Positions 19,001 to 31,510 of a DNA stretch of 64,000 nucleotides are shown one piece after another. The stretch's first letter is position 1; each line of letters begins with the position of its first letter. A program made the position numbers and the translations under genes. The notes beneath the pieces are model-generated. The model saw nothing but the letters and a program-made list of their open reading frames with translations. It was not told where the DNA came from and did not search any database. Source of the DNA: Pegea sp. RAD2-039 (Eukaryota > Chordata > Thaliacea > Salpida > Salpidae); NCBI GenBank assembly GCA_034620365.1, contig JAQGEQ010000363.1:1178001-1242000 (forward strand), written 5' to 3'.

Positions 19001-21235
19001 AGTACCGTTTCCACGGCAACCAGCAATTTGGCGACAGAAAATAAAGTTTGTGAGATAAAAAGGATTTTGATTCACATCACACTCACCGTTTTCTAGAAGT
19101 GAAGTAATAGCGATGAAAGTATCAAAGGCGGCAACCCGAACTTGGATTTCTTCATCTGCAGCAAGCTCAACTATTTCATCCATAATCAAACCTTTCGTAT
19201 CAGTGGGTCTTAAAAGGTAAAAAAATAAACAAGAAATTTGAATATAATTTTTAGAGGAGGATTGGTTAGAAGTAGTGATAAAACTTTATTGTGTTTACCA
19301 AATGATAGATAAAAAGAGGAATGTTTGTGTCAGGTTCGACCTTCAACATAAAAATATTTAATTATTGAGATTTTATTACCCAAAAGAGAAGGCAACATCC
19401 TGTAGTTGAAGACACATACATGATCTTACATCTTGATCTACATCTTGACACAATTGTCTCATAGTAGGAACAAGTTCTTTTTTAATTCTGTAATTTCATA
19501 AAATCAACTGAGAAATAAACTAAATATTTTAAAAACTTTTAAATGTTTTTTTTATTTTGAAACTTGTAATCTTTCAGAAGCATCAACAAACTATCAGTAT
19601 GTTTGTGTTGTAGGTCTAAGCACAATTCTGGTTTTATTTTGGCTGAGAAGGTTTTACAAACCAATGTGGCAGGATTAATTACTTGTCAAAAATTACTTTC
19701 ATAAGAACTTCAGCTAAATGAATTTATTTCCTTAAAAATTCTTAATTACTTTTTCTATTCTTCTAATTTTGTAAAATATCTAAACAAGAAACTAACAAAT
19801 TGATTAAAAATTATTACCAAATTTTTTGCAACACTTAAAATTATTTGCTTTTTACTAAATTCTTAAACAATTTTATGAAATAAACAAATATGTAAGAATG
19901 AAATAAACCTAAATAACAAACAACAGTTTTAGTTTTATTCTTGAAATTTGAAACAAATCAAATAGTTTAAACAAAAAAGCATTCAAAGAATAAAATCAAA
20001 AACAACAAAACACAATTTTCAATTTCATAAAATTTTCATAAAATTGATATCTTTAAGAGATAAATCAATAAACTGATACATAAAAAACACTTCAAAATGA
20101 TAAGAACCAAAACTGAAATGATATACAAATATTAAGTTTTAAAGAAACCACATTAACCACTAGTTTGATTGAATATATTTGGATAATATTATGTTAAAAC
20201 TTTGGAATTTCAAAATATAGGTTGAGCTTTTAAAAGCAAATAAAGGTAAAAATTAAAGAAATATGTTTATCATCTATTTTATAATTTATGAAAAAAATGT
20301 ATAAATATTATCAAAAACATCAGCATCACATAAAAAGGTATCATACGTGTTAGCATCAAATTTTCGTGAAATTGCTCCAATTATTTTACATGAATGAAGG
20401 CGTGAGGCTGTGGGTTGTGATAGTCGTCCTTTTGATATAGCCATTGGTAAGACATCTCGTTTGACTATATCATTAGATAAGTAAGGAACAACTTTTGTGA
20501 GAGCATCAAGCCAAATGTTTGTAAATTCTGCGCAAGTTAATTGAATCGATTTTGAAGTAATTGAAAATGTTACCTGAAACTTTCTTTGTTGAATAGGTGA
20601 AAATTGTTTGGAAGAAGTACTGAATAAATTGTGAAATTGAAACTATTTTATTTGTAATAATTTCGATAAAAACTTCTGCTGCTGTTAAGTGTACATCTAA
20701 ACCTAATCAGGTAAGTAATTTATTTTCAGTTAAACGTTACTTAAAGTTGCTCTTTTTTATCACCTGATTTCGCTAAAATCTCTTTGACTTTTGGAAGGAC
20801 TTTTTTTATGCAATCTGGCCAAGTTTTTAATAAAAATGATAAATTTCTCAAGACACTGGTATATTGCAGCTCTTGTCCGGAGCTACAGTTAAATAAAATC
20901 AAACATAAATACATCAATTTGTAAATTATGAATTTATTTTTATAAAAACAATTTCATATTTAATTGCAAAAGCAAATGATAGTATACAAGTAACTCAAGT
21001 GTAAAATGTTGAAACTTACCTTAAAATAAATAATGTTTTATCAATTTCACTGAGGCTTTCATCTACGCTTAACTTATCAAGTTCTTCTTGAGTCTTCAAT
21101 AAAATAAATTAAATTCAAAACAATATAAAAGCAGAAAAAACATAAGCAGAAAAACTGTAATCTTACTTTAACTTTTTTTCGAAAATCTTTTTCAATTTGA
21201 AGTTCTTGTATATCTTCAAGTAACCCAACCTCCAT
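16084..21235 (-). CDS. PPP4R4: Protein phosphatase 4 regulatory subunit 4 (HEAT-repeat scaffold)
   Basis: Many short exons. The start exon (21167-21235) reads MEVGLLEDIQELQIEKDF and joins exon 21020-21093 (TQEELDKLSVDESLSEID), matching the N-terminus of PPP4R4. Further matching segments: SQPTASRLHSCKIIG with RKFDANT (about 20345-20450), DEEIQVRVAAFDTF (about 19150), LHQLIPSDQIYSKF (about 17550), KVVNVRLCLCRILP (about 17080) and QLEQGVRQFLSSETDKDV (about 16940). The C-terminal third is a Glu/Lys-rich coiled-coil-like piece, then a basic Ser/Thr-rich tail in small exons, as in the vertebrate protein. Family knowledge: a cytosolic HEAT-repeat subunit of the PP4 catalytic complex. The stop at 16084-16086 depends on the last small junctions; another frame would end slightly further left. 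Not every internal exon was resolved. Confidence 0.85.
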
Positions 21236-21525
21236 TACTCTAGCTTTTTAAGAATTAAATTAAAACACTTTTTCATGTTCTTCAATCACCATTTTATTTG
21301 AGACACTTAGTCAAAGATGATGATCACAATTTCATTATAAAAATATGTGGTAAAATTACTAAATATAGAAAAAGATCCAAAAAATTAATACATGATTGTC
21401 AAATGTATATATTATTATATTATAATGATATGTATAATATTTAATAAAACTTATTAACAAATCACAAAAAGTAAAGTTTATGATATTTTTTGAAATTCTA
21501 TTCAAAGAAGCAAATATCTAAATTC

Positions 21526-21531
21526 TTTATT
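21526..21531 (-). terminator. AATAAA overlapping the MED18 stop codon
   Basis: On the minus strand the end of MED18 reads CAA TAA AG, so the TAA stop forms part of a canonical AATAAA hexamer. If used, the 3' untranslated region would be only some 15-30 nt. No other minus-strand AATAAA is obvious in the next 100 bases. Confidence 0.4.
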
Positions 21532-22168
21532 GAAATGCTTGCTGCATTTTTTTAGGATCAATCTTATCCAGATGTATGATTGGATGCAGACTTTGGGCAA
21601 ACTTCTTGATCTCATTACTAACTGTTTCATCTCTTACATTAGAAGGTGCACTAACTTCAACTAAGAAAGATGTAGATGCACTTTCATATTTTGTCATGTC
21701 AAAATTTATCTTAGATAAAAGCCTTGCAACTTTTATTTTAATAATTCCTTTTCTATACAAATGTCCATGCAGCTGGGTTTCATATTGCAAAGCAAATCCT
21801 AGTTCTTTTAGGAAACTATCAGGTTCTCGATTACAAGCAACAGTCACAACACTTCTTGTCATTGCAACTTTATTACGGTTAGTTGAACCAGTTGTCCCAA
21901 CATATTTTAACTGATAAGGAAGCTGCTCTTGACCAACTGATTTACAAACTGTGACATGAATTTGAACAGCGGAGTCCATATTCTTCATTACATAGTTTCG
22001 TTCATGGTCAGTGAAAGGTGATGGGGGCACATTATCACAAAGACCTTTAAGTCTATCATGTAATTGACCTACATATTCATCAATTATGCTTCCTTGTAAA
22101 AAGCATTCTTGAGTATTATTTGGTGTTTCATTAATTGACAGTGGCTGATAATCAACATTTTCAACCAT
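21527..22168 (-). CDS. MED18: Mediator complex subunit 18
   Basis: A single uninterrupted 213-residue frame; vertebrate MED18 is 208 residues. Family landmarks: the N-terminal ECFLQGSIID segment with the LHDRLKGLCDNVPP helix (human has YLLQGSVLD and LIHRLRGLCDN), the DHERNYVM segment, the HLYRKGIIKI strand in the second half, and HLDKIDPKKM at the C-terminus. MED18 is a head-module subunit that pairs with MED20 and contacts RNA polymerase II and the general factors in the nucleus. The gene lies head to tail after PPP4R4 on the same strand, with about 290 bases between. It has no coding intron, unusual beside the intron-rich neighbour, although MED18 is intron-poor in other animals too. Confidence 0.95.
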   Translation of the reverse strand: MVENVDYQPLSINETPNNTQECFLQGSIIDEYVGQLHDRLKGLCDNVPPSPFTDHERNYVMKNMDSAVQIHVTVCKSVGQEQLPYQLKYVGTTGSTNRNKVAMTRSVVTVACNREPDSFLKELGFALQYETQLHGHLYRKGIIKIKVARLLSKINFDMTKYESASTSFLVEVSAPSNVRDETVSNEIKKFAQSLHPIIHLDKIDPKKMQQAFQ

Positions 22169-25100
22169 TCTTATCTTTAAATAAACTATAACTTTATAAA
22201 AGAAAAATATGTTATAAAATTATTAACAAATTTATAACTACTTTAAAACTCTTATACAAAACTTATGCAATAAAACAGAATATGTTGATAAAATAATAGT
22301 AGCCAAAAATTATTTATATATAAATTGTTAGTAACTACTTAAAAGTTTTACTAGATAAATGTTTACCTAATTATTACAAATTTTAAAATACTTTTTCACC
22401 AAAAAATAGCCAGTAAATGTAGTTTATAACTTAATAATTAACTTTGCAAGTTAACAAAAAAACTTCTATAGATATAAAATAACCAAAACTAATATTCAAA
22501 ATTGACATTTTTCTAACATGGACTATGATATAACTATACAATGATTTAATTAAATAATTACAAAGTAAAAAGAAACATTTGAATAAGTAGCTTTTTGTTT
22601 ATATAAATCAAATAAATTAATAAAAAAAATCACCAATTGATTTTAACTAATATTAACAAATCTGAATGTTAAAAATTCTAATAACAAGATAATAAGTTTC
22701 AATATTACTTTAATTGCTTAACTTTAATCTTTATGAATAATAATATAGTTTTTAACAGTTTTAATTACAAGTATAATCAAATAAAATCATATTTTATAAT
22801 TAAAAAGAGTATTTAAAATTATCTGATGTCAAGTATAATTAAATCATAATAAAAAAAGCTAGTATAAAATTCACATCTTTCTGCTAAAAACTAAATTATA
22901 TCACTAAAATTATTTCCAACAAGTTTTTATTATAGCTTTCTTAAATTTTACATAGTTAAAGTAAATATAACTTTTGAAAATATCCAATTACAATTTGTAC
23001 ACAAAGTATGATATTCGTTTTTTTATGTTTAAGTAAATTTACAATTACTATTGTCAATAATTGAGACGGGAATAAAAAATAGAAAGCTTATCTTCAATAG
23101 CTACATGTTAAAAAACCGTCAGGGATTTGTAGTAACAAAAATAGAATTCATACAATGTGCATAAACAACTCAAATTATAAATCCGACGTCAAGTGGTAGT
23201 AGTTACTCAGTTACCGGACAATTAGTGACACCTAGTAAAAAAATTAAGATAAAGTTACCGTAACTACATTCCGGATTAAATATGCTCATATTAAATTATA
23301 ACTTAAAATTAAATATTTTGAATTTAAAAAAACACAATAATTACATGTCTTTTTTCGGCAAGTAATTCTCTCAGTTAACTTATACTGCCCTTGCCAAATT
23401 AAGAAAATAGTTGGAACAAAGAGCTTAATCAAATTAGAAAAACTTTATTGACAATTTTTTTTCTTTTTATATATCATATACACGAGCAACAAGGTGCATA
23501 ATTTACTGTATACTCTAGAAGCAAATAAGTTCTCAGTATATTGAAGACCAAGTGTAAAGTATATTTGCAAGACAAGTTTTAATATACTTAGTTTTGTTGA
23601 CTCTATTTCATAAAAGATTTCAATTTGTTTGACTCCCATTTTACGATTAAGGAAGAAAATTACCCCAACTGCTTATCTTATTATCTGGTCCTACAAGCTG
23701 CTAATAACACAAATCAACAATATTTTATAATCTTTTCTTACTTCTAAACGAGCGCACAATCATTAAAAAAGTCATAATTATTTTAAAATAGTTATTGATA
23801 ACTTACAGCAGTTTCTATGGTAAAAATTATTCAACTAAAGCATACAACTCAAGAACAGTGTACTACGTTGGTTATGGTCTGAGGCACATTAAGAAAGCTT
23901 TGAGGAAGCTCTCTAGTTTCGACGAATGGCAGTGTGGAACTGAAATATAAGAATTATAGCTTACTCGCGTATCAATATTAGTTTCTTTGTGATGAAAGCA
24001 TTTTTTATAAAGTTTGTAGCCTTTTAAATACAGCTGCTCACTTTTAAGAAGAAAGAAAGTATAATTACATCATCTCTGTATTTGGACCACCTAACTATGG
24101 CCTATTCTAGCGAGCAAAAGTTCCATTTTCAAAAGTATCTATTTAAAGAGCCTAAAGATAGAGTTACATAAATGATAGTAAAGACAGTAAATGAAAATTA
24201 TTTATTGTTTGTTCAAAGTATTTACCAAGTGTTTGAGAAATATTTAATAAACATATGCTACACAAAACTATCACCAAACTATATTGAAAATTATCATTCT
24301 AAACTGTAGTACTTGTTTATAGCAACATTTTTATATTTTCTGATTTATTCTATTATCAATAAATGTGGAGTTTATATTCCTTAACTATTAAAAAATTTTA
24401 TAGATGGTTACAGCCGAAATACTTAAAGTTCAACTAGGATTCAACAATGATTTGTTTAAGTCATTCAATATGATACTAGTTACAATTATAAAAATTTTCA
24501 TTATAATTATGAGAACTGATAAAATTAAGTAAAATTCTTAGAATGTATATTTTTTTTCATCATTTTTTTTTTACTTTTTATATGCAATAAATAATAAGCC
24601 CTTAAATATTTAAAGTTAAAAAAAAACTTCTGAATAAACTTTGTAAAAAGTATCGTTAATTGATTCTAAAGCAATCACAAGGCAAAGTTTCAGTGTAGGA
24701 ACAACAATAATATGAATAATTGCATTTCTGAATAAGTATGAAATGTTTATTCACTCAAATAGGAAATTTTTCTTTTTACATTGTCGTCAATATAAGCAGG
24801 AGATTAAAAAGAGTAACAATCTTTATAAAGATAAATACATCTATGATTTATTTTATATTTACAAGCAATCTTGCTTGCTTTACAAAATCGCTTTTAACTT
24901 ACAAAGCTATAAACGATTAATAAAAAGATTGAGCTTAATCTATATAACTAGGAAGTTTATGAACAAAATAGAAATATATTAGAACGGCAAGAATTCATTT
25001 GTCGAGTAAGTCTTATTTTAATGGTTCCAAAGCACATATCAAATCGGATAACAATTATACATTATAAATTCATTTGAGAAGCTTATGTCGCTCAATAAAA

Positions 25101-25210
25101 GTATTGAATTTAGTTTTCAAATCAAAAATTAAAGCTAATTGTATAGAAATGTCGGTATATCGATTTTGTAGAATAATTTTGCAAAAAAATTGAAATTTAA
25201 AGTAAGAAAA
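22169..25210. other. AT-rich spacer with exon-like islands
   Basis: Mostly very AT-rich and featureless from 22170 to 23400 and from 24130 to 25200. Between 23430 and 24130 there are short GC-richer islands: 23640-23701 and 23807-23939 are flanked on the minus strand by good splice sites, and a minus-strand AATAAA lies at about 23443. Together they look like the 3' end of a spliced minus-strand transcript, but no long coding frame joins them (see the next entry and findings). The open frames at 24738-24982 have random AT-rich composition. Confidence 0.4.
23430..23939 (-). ncRNA. Possible spliced transcript of unknown nature
   Basis: On the minus strand an island at 23939-23807 is preceded by ATATTTCAG and followed by GTAAGT. 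A second, starting near 23701 after a TTAG acceptor, runs to an AATAAA near 23443. The second exon has a short frame ending in SSWGNFLP-stop, but the first has stops in all three frames, so a protein cannot be read through both. Read on the plus strand, 23809-23950 is open for 47 codons. Strand and coding status are unresolved. It could equally be 5' leader exons of a minus-strand gene. Confidence 0.25.
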
Positions 25211-28119
25211 CTAAATATTTGTTTTTATGATATTATCAATTTTGATATCATTTTGATGTTGTAACATCGTTGATTCAAACATGTCATCTTGATTTAATGT
25301 CTGAATATTTGATAAACAAATTTTTTCAGAAGAGGCTCTGCCTGAAGATTCGGATGAAATAGCCATTTCGTCAAAGTCACTACTTATTTCACTGTTCAGT
25401 TCGTCAAATATCACATTTCTGGAGAAAATTGAGGTGATTGTTGAGTCAGAATATTGTGAGCAGTTTTGCGACAGACTACTAGACGGCGTTAAAATATTAG
25501 AGCTTTGTGCTTCTTCCTTCATTTCTTTTTTGCAAGTTCTATTTTTAGTTTCGACGACATTAGAGTCTGATCTGCTTTGACTTTTATCATTTTCGTTTTT
25601 CTGGTCAGTTCGTCTGTGCTTAGCTCTAGCATTTTGAAACCAAACCTAAAAACAGACATTGTGTATTTTTCTGAATTGAATAATTTGATGTTTTCAACTT
25701 ACCTGTAATACTCGCTTTGAGAGCAAAGTTTCTTTTCCAAGTTGCTTCAAATCTTTTGAATCAGGATTTCGATTTTTCTTGAAATACTCTTTCATTAGAC
25801 GGAGTTGGTGGTGTTTGAAGCATGTACGGTTTCTTTTAGTCTTCTGTGGGTAGTAACTCACATTCATTCTTGTGTTATTTTCAACTGGAATCATGTGAAC
25901 TGTTATAGAAGTTTGCTGAATAACAATTTAACAATAAAAGATAACTTTATAAACATTACGTATGTGATTAGTATATTAATTACAAGTAAACTCTATTAAC
26001 TTTTTTAATTCCGTTAACTTACTTGTATTAAATCCATGCGTCTGACTATTTTGATTATATATTCTTCCGTTTAATCCGTTTGTCACCAATTCTAATCCAT
26101 TTTCATTGATAGCTTTCTGAATAATTTTAATATTTCCATGTCGTAAGAATTCAGAGTAAACTTATTAGAGAAGTTTAGATAGAAGAGGTAAATACAAATA
26201 TTTTTGGTTAGTAGATAATTATTAATATTGTTGGTTAATTGATTTCATTTTAGATAAAACAAGCTAAGATAAAATCTTAATTTCGTGAAACAGTTTTTAA
26301 GTAGCAAAAAAAAATGAGCTTTTAATTCTTTTATGTATTAAAATAGTGAAAAATTCAATTAATTATAAAATATTCGAATAAAATTATATTTTTTTAAATT
26401 TATTTTAAACTGTTGTCTACTTTGCTACAACTTTGATACATTTTGCAAATTCTAACCTGAAGTAATAAAATTAATAAAATAAAAGATTTATTTGTCAAAA
26501 CTTTCAAAGAAGCTTAAAAAACGAAAAGAATTAATATAAAAAGATTGGAGATTACAACAAAATGTTTTATTCTATTGACCGTAATCTATTTAGTTCCTAT
26601 ACAAAATGTATTTACAAATTTTTACATAATCACATTCACCTTTTAAACAAGCTTACTTGAGGTCAGTAAAAAATTGTTTTATAATAAAATTTTAAACAAA
26701 TATTTTCAAATTTCAAAACATAAATGCTTTATTTCAAACAAATAGTTACTACTTGAATTTTAGTTTTAAAAACTTATGGTTAAATCTAAAGTTAAAACTA
26801 TATACCTTGCTTTCACAAATACTACAGATTAAATGTGCACCATGTAACTTGCAGAAGCTTCCAGTAGCAAAAACAGTTTTGCATACGTAACAAGAAAGGC
26901 ATTTAGAGTTGTCATGGTACCAACTATTGAAGCATTTGAATGCGCTGTCACCAGGTAAAACCATTTGTTGGCAACTATTACACCTAATATTATAATATTT
27001 CCTGAATAATCACGAAAATAGGTTAAATGTCGAATTACATCTAATATTATGAGCGCCTTTACCTTAAATAGTCATATTTACAATACAGTTCGTTGTTTTT
27101 CATGTAACATGAATTCAAATTTTTTAACGAAATCCCACAGATGCAGCAAGTAACACAACGCTCATGCCATAAATTCTGACCACCAACACAAATAAAAGAT
27201 TTATCTTGAATTAAATCATTGCATTTGAAGCAAGATACCTAAATAGTGAGTGAAATAAGTAAGTAAAAGTAAATAATGGATTTTTAATAGGCTCATACAG
27301 TCAACAGGTGAGTAGTATTTTATTAATTTTAAAACAGATAAAACAGCTCAAAAACGCTGTATATATATTTGAAATAAATTATTGTTTTTAATATCTTAAA
27401 ATAACTTTTTATTCTATAAATTATCTCACCATATTACATTGGTTTTCTGATCCACTTAAATCCATATTAACAACTTCTTTCATTTCCTCAGTGAAACTAT
27501 TGAAAGAGTTTTGAGAATAACAATTAGTATCGTTAATTGAAAGATGTTGTGGTTGCAAAGGAGATTGTTGATGGGTTGTCATAGTCACTGGTTGATGTCC
27601 ATCAAGCTGGTTTTGATTAAAGGTGTTGTTGACTTGATCATAAAAAGGTGGTGAAGGATGAGTGTTGAAGGGTTTAGAGGTTTGTTGTTGGTGGCTGGAT
27701 GATGCATTGTTGTTGAAATGGACAGGGACAGACGTTTGTGACCAGTAGTTGTTGGTGGACATATTGGAAGATTCAATCAATATGTTTGAAGGAGTTTCCA
27801 GCTGTTCTTGTTGTTGTGAAAGATTTTGAAGCTTATTGTTAGAATATTGTTGTAGATTAGGAACAGATTGATTGTTATGAAGAGCAGAAGTTGAACTTTG
27901 AACGAAAAGTTCATTGACTACTTGACCATGAATGACTAACGAGTTATGTCCATCAGGAACATTTGAAGCTTCAGTGATATTGCAGTAAGCAACCATTTGG
28001 TTGTTTAGAATTCGATTATGAGTTGAAGCAGGATATTTCTCACTACTCGTTGGTTGAAGGTTAAGTGAGAAGGTTGGAGACATTTGATGAATGTTGAAGT
28101 CAGAAGAATCATCTGACAT
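25211..28119 (-). CDS. LIM-homeodomain transcription factor, apterous/LHX2/LHX9 class
   Basis: Six exons join in frame to 595 residues: 28119-27430, 27238-27063, 27001-26806, 26116-26023, 25899-25703 and 25645-25211. The 230-residue first exon is rich in Gln, Asn and Ser, with no known domain. Exons 2 and 3 each encode a LIM zinc-binding domain: CFKC, WHERC, CCIC and YCKYD in the first; CNSC, WYHDNSKC, CYVC and CSIC in the second. Exons 5 and 6 encode the homeodomain (KRNRTCFKHHQLRLMKEYF, then the recognition helix VWFQNARAKHRR). The KHHQLR motif marks the apterous/LHX2/9 subgroup. The C-terminus is an acidic Ser-rich tail. Family role: nuclear, sequence-specific regulator of neural, eye or appendage patterning, with LDB cofactors binding the LIM domains. 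The long upstream spacer fits a developmental gene. LHX2 and LHX9 cannot be told apart here. Confidence 0.92.
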
Positions 28120-29159
28120 CGTATCTGCTGCTCTTTAAAAGATAACTTCTTAAAATTTTAGAAAAAAATCCCTTTTAAAACTTCTATAAAAAAATATCTG
28201 AATTATAGACTGAGTTGAGTTTGATACCTAAATTTCAAAAAGGTTAAAAACACTTTTAAACTTATAATTTTTGTTCATAAATGATTTAATAATTCTTTTT
28301 ATACATATATTTCTACATATATATTTCTTTCTTTAAGATGAATCTTTAAATTATAAAATTATTTCTAAAATAAATAACTTTATGCAAATTCGATACACAT
28401 ATAACGTTTAGTTACGCTGATTTGAAATTCAATCTTTGCAAACAAAATATGAAAAATTAGCATTCAAACTGCAAAAGCCAAAATGTCCAGAAAAATAGTT
28501 ACTTAACTACCGTTTGTCTCTGAAAAATTTGTCGTTTTCAAATTTATTTTTGTCTGTGTAAAATAACGTCACTGCTGAATAATCTTTAATCAAAAATAAA
28601 GCATTTGTTTAAACAAATATCATTTTGTAAATATATTTCAGCATGTAGATAAAACAGTTTTCAATTTCATCTATTACCATCAAAACAAATGTTTTTTGAA
28701 AATAGTTTTAATAACTTCAAACATTATTTAACTTTGAGTCAACTTCTAATCATCAACAAACCTCACTACCTTTGAAATAAAACGTTTAAATAAAAATTAT
28801 GCAGCAAAGTAAGTACATTTGTATTAAAAAAAGAGTATTAAATTAGATTATAAGAGAAACACTTATTATGACGATCGAAAAATTGACTCTTGAAAATGTG
28901 TAAGATAAAAACAATAACTTCTCATTTTCTCTATCGGCAGCCAAAAATCTTTAAACGAATTATTTTTGCAGTGTTTTTTTCTAAGTTTTCATTTAAATCA
29001 TAAAAAAGGAAAGAACCAGTAAAAACTACTGCTAGAAATCAAACAGTAAACTTAAACATTAAAAACTAATCCTTTAAAAAGTTTTCTATTCAAGTTTAAT
29101 CAGTGAAACTAGTAAGAAGAGAATGAAGTAGAAACAAGTTTGTGAAGACGATGAAAATG

Positions 29160-29290
29160 GTGGTTTAACACGTGCCATAAGGCGACCAATCAAGTAATGG
29201 GCTTTGACTGTATGCGGACGTACTTCAGAACTCAAGGCTAAACGACTTCCATAAATCTCAAGTGGGCGGTACTAGTTGGTTAAAACAGAA
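29160..29290 (-). promoter_or_regulatory. Candidate promoter of the LIM-homeobox gene
   Basis: A GC-richer patch about 1.1 kb upstream of the start codon holds a CACGTG E-box (29169-29174), a CCAAT box (29186-29190) and a GC box GGGCGG (29264-29269) within 100 bases of otherwise AT-rich DNA. The clustering suggests a core or proximal promoter. No TATA is seen. Direction is inferred from the nearest gene. Confidence 0.35.
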
Positions 29291-31019
29291 GACACAAGTT
29301 GTAAGAAGGATACTTTGAAAGTGGAAGGCTAAATGGTAATATAAGAGGTGCCTCAAACAATACAACAGTGAATAAGACAAGGCTTAAAACGTTTCATCAA
29401 AAGATAAATATTTCTATCCATCGGCCTCTGCATCAACTTATTTTCTCTGTTTTGATCTGATAAGATTTCTTTCAAAACCAAATTCTTTAAAAAGTTACAA
29501 ATAAATTTACTTTTTTGATCTAAGAAATACTTAGAAGTTTTTCTACTTTTTATCGGAAATAATATAAAACGAACAAAACAAAACGATATAAACAAACTTA
29601 AAGTTATTTATTGTTAAATGATTTCAGTTTTAAGTAAGACTTAATAAATATAGTAACAAAAAGTTTGTGTAAGATTGAAAAATTATCAGATTTGTCAAAA
29701 ATAGATTATCTACTTCTGATATTTATACTTCAACTGCGTTGTGATTCTATTTTAAGATTAAAAAACTTTTGTCTTATGGGAAGTATTCTTTACTTTCACC
29801 ACCATAATAGCATAATTGTTAGTAAATAAATGCAAATGAAAACATCCGTGATCATCAAAATTTTGATTCACACAGTATTGATGTTTTATATTTAAGTTTT
29901 TTTTCAAAATAATCTTTAGTTGAATTCTGTGAGATAAAATATTATGAGTATTCATAAATGTCAGTAAAATCTGTTTGATAAAACTTTCTGTTGTATGTTT
30001 TTTTCTTCCATTTTTACGAGAGTAACATTTAAGATAAAGAATCTTTAAAGTAATTTTCAACTATAATTTTAGCAAAAAAGTTACTGCAACAACTACAGCA
30101 CTTCTAGTGCTTCAAATTCATTTGCTTCTTTCATTAATTGTTTATCGTACAGAAATCCAAACTTAACGTTCTAAAACTTGTTATTAGGAGTGTAATTTGC
30201 TAATTGAAAATATAATTGAAAACTAACTTTGGTTTAACATTTAAAGACAAATAAAAAAACAATAAAATTAAACATCTATAACATAAGTTCAAAAGCTTTT
30301 ACACAAGATCATTTTATCCTTTGAACTTTTTTGGAAATATAGGTATAAATAAAAATGTCTTTATAAATGATACTACCTCATTTTACTACCAATTTGGTTG
30401 CATTTTTAGTAGACTTTTAACGAATTAGAACAAACTTAGCTACAAAGTTACAAAATAATAAGTTCTAATAAAAAATCCCGAAACTTTATCTAAGTATATT
30501 TGTTAAACTAAATCAAGCATGTAATAAAATGATTCAAATTAAGGAAATTGCAGGCATTTTACTGGTTGAAAAGAATTCAAACTAAACTTAAAATTTAAAC
30601 CTAAAACTGAAAAAATAACTGAGCTTGACTCACACTAGCAGCTTACCTGCATTCTTAATTCTGAACTATATCTAATATCAAACTAATTTCTATACAAAAG
30701 AGATTTATAATCTTACGAATAATTATTCTCAAGTTCTTACAAGCAGAAGAAACAGAACCAAATCATAGAGATCAAATCATTTTTATGCACTGCAACAACC
30801 CAAATATAATGCAGCTGTTTATTAATGTTTAAATTGTTTACTAAAAAAGTAAACTTTTTTTCTTTTCTTTGTTCAGATGTTTCATTTATGGTTTAAGCTA
30901 TTCAATCACCTCTGAAAACACTAACCAATAAGCCACATATAAAATTTTCAATTTCAAATGTTTTGTTAAACGATTTAACTAAAAAATATTTTAAGAGCTT
31001 CTTTACAAATGATATCCAA

Positions 31020-31510
31020 CCTTCTCAAAAGTGACGTAGGTCCGCTTTCTGACGTCACTACACAGAAGTTAGATAGAATAGAGCGGAATCTAACACACAA
31101 CCAGTAATCTACGATCGAGGTGCCATCGAGATAAGCTATTTTTTACTGTTTAATCATCAGTGGTCTGGTTGTGTTGTTGCTAGGTTCAGGTTGCCATCTC
31201 CTACTGTGCAGTGGCTTTTGTGAGTATTGTAGGCGTGGGATGAAGACGAAGTGAGTACGTAAGGCCGGAGATAGAGCTTAGCTTTCCGGCCAAGACTTGT
31301 GGATAAAGCCTGATATTGTCATGCTTATTAATGGATTAACTTGGAGAATATGTGGATGGTTGAGGGGAAAGCATAGAAAATTGAGTTCCTGCTGATATCT
31401 AAGAGAAGAAGCTTTTTGACTTTTAAAACTTTTCATGTGCAACACAAAAAGTCAGGAGGAAGGAACCCCGTCGTGATATCTGCGTTCCTAAGACCTCTGT
31501 AATCTTCAAT
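31020..31510. promoter_or_regulatory. GC-richer non-coding island, candidate enhancer
   Basis: About 490 bases of clearly higher GC than both flanks, with stops in all frames. It contains a full palindromic CRE (TGACGTCA, 31050-31057), a half CRE (TGACGT) about 18 bases to its left, and a TAAT-N2-ATTA homeodomain-type palindrome (31329-31338). It lies about 3 kb upstream of the LIM-homeobox start and 4 kb before the SEFIR gene. A non-coding RNA exon is the alternative. Confidence 0.3.

Noticed and set aside
24738-24982. Two overlapping plus-strand open frames
   Set aside because: Composition is that of random AT-rich DNA (Ile, Lys, Phe, Tyr, Asn) with no domain, and the two frames overlap in different phases.
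29353-30060. Minus-strand open frames of 80 and 100 codons
   Set aside because: Low-complexity AT-driven sequence with no splice context or family signature.
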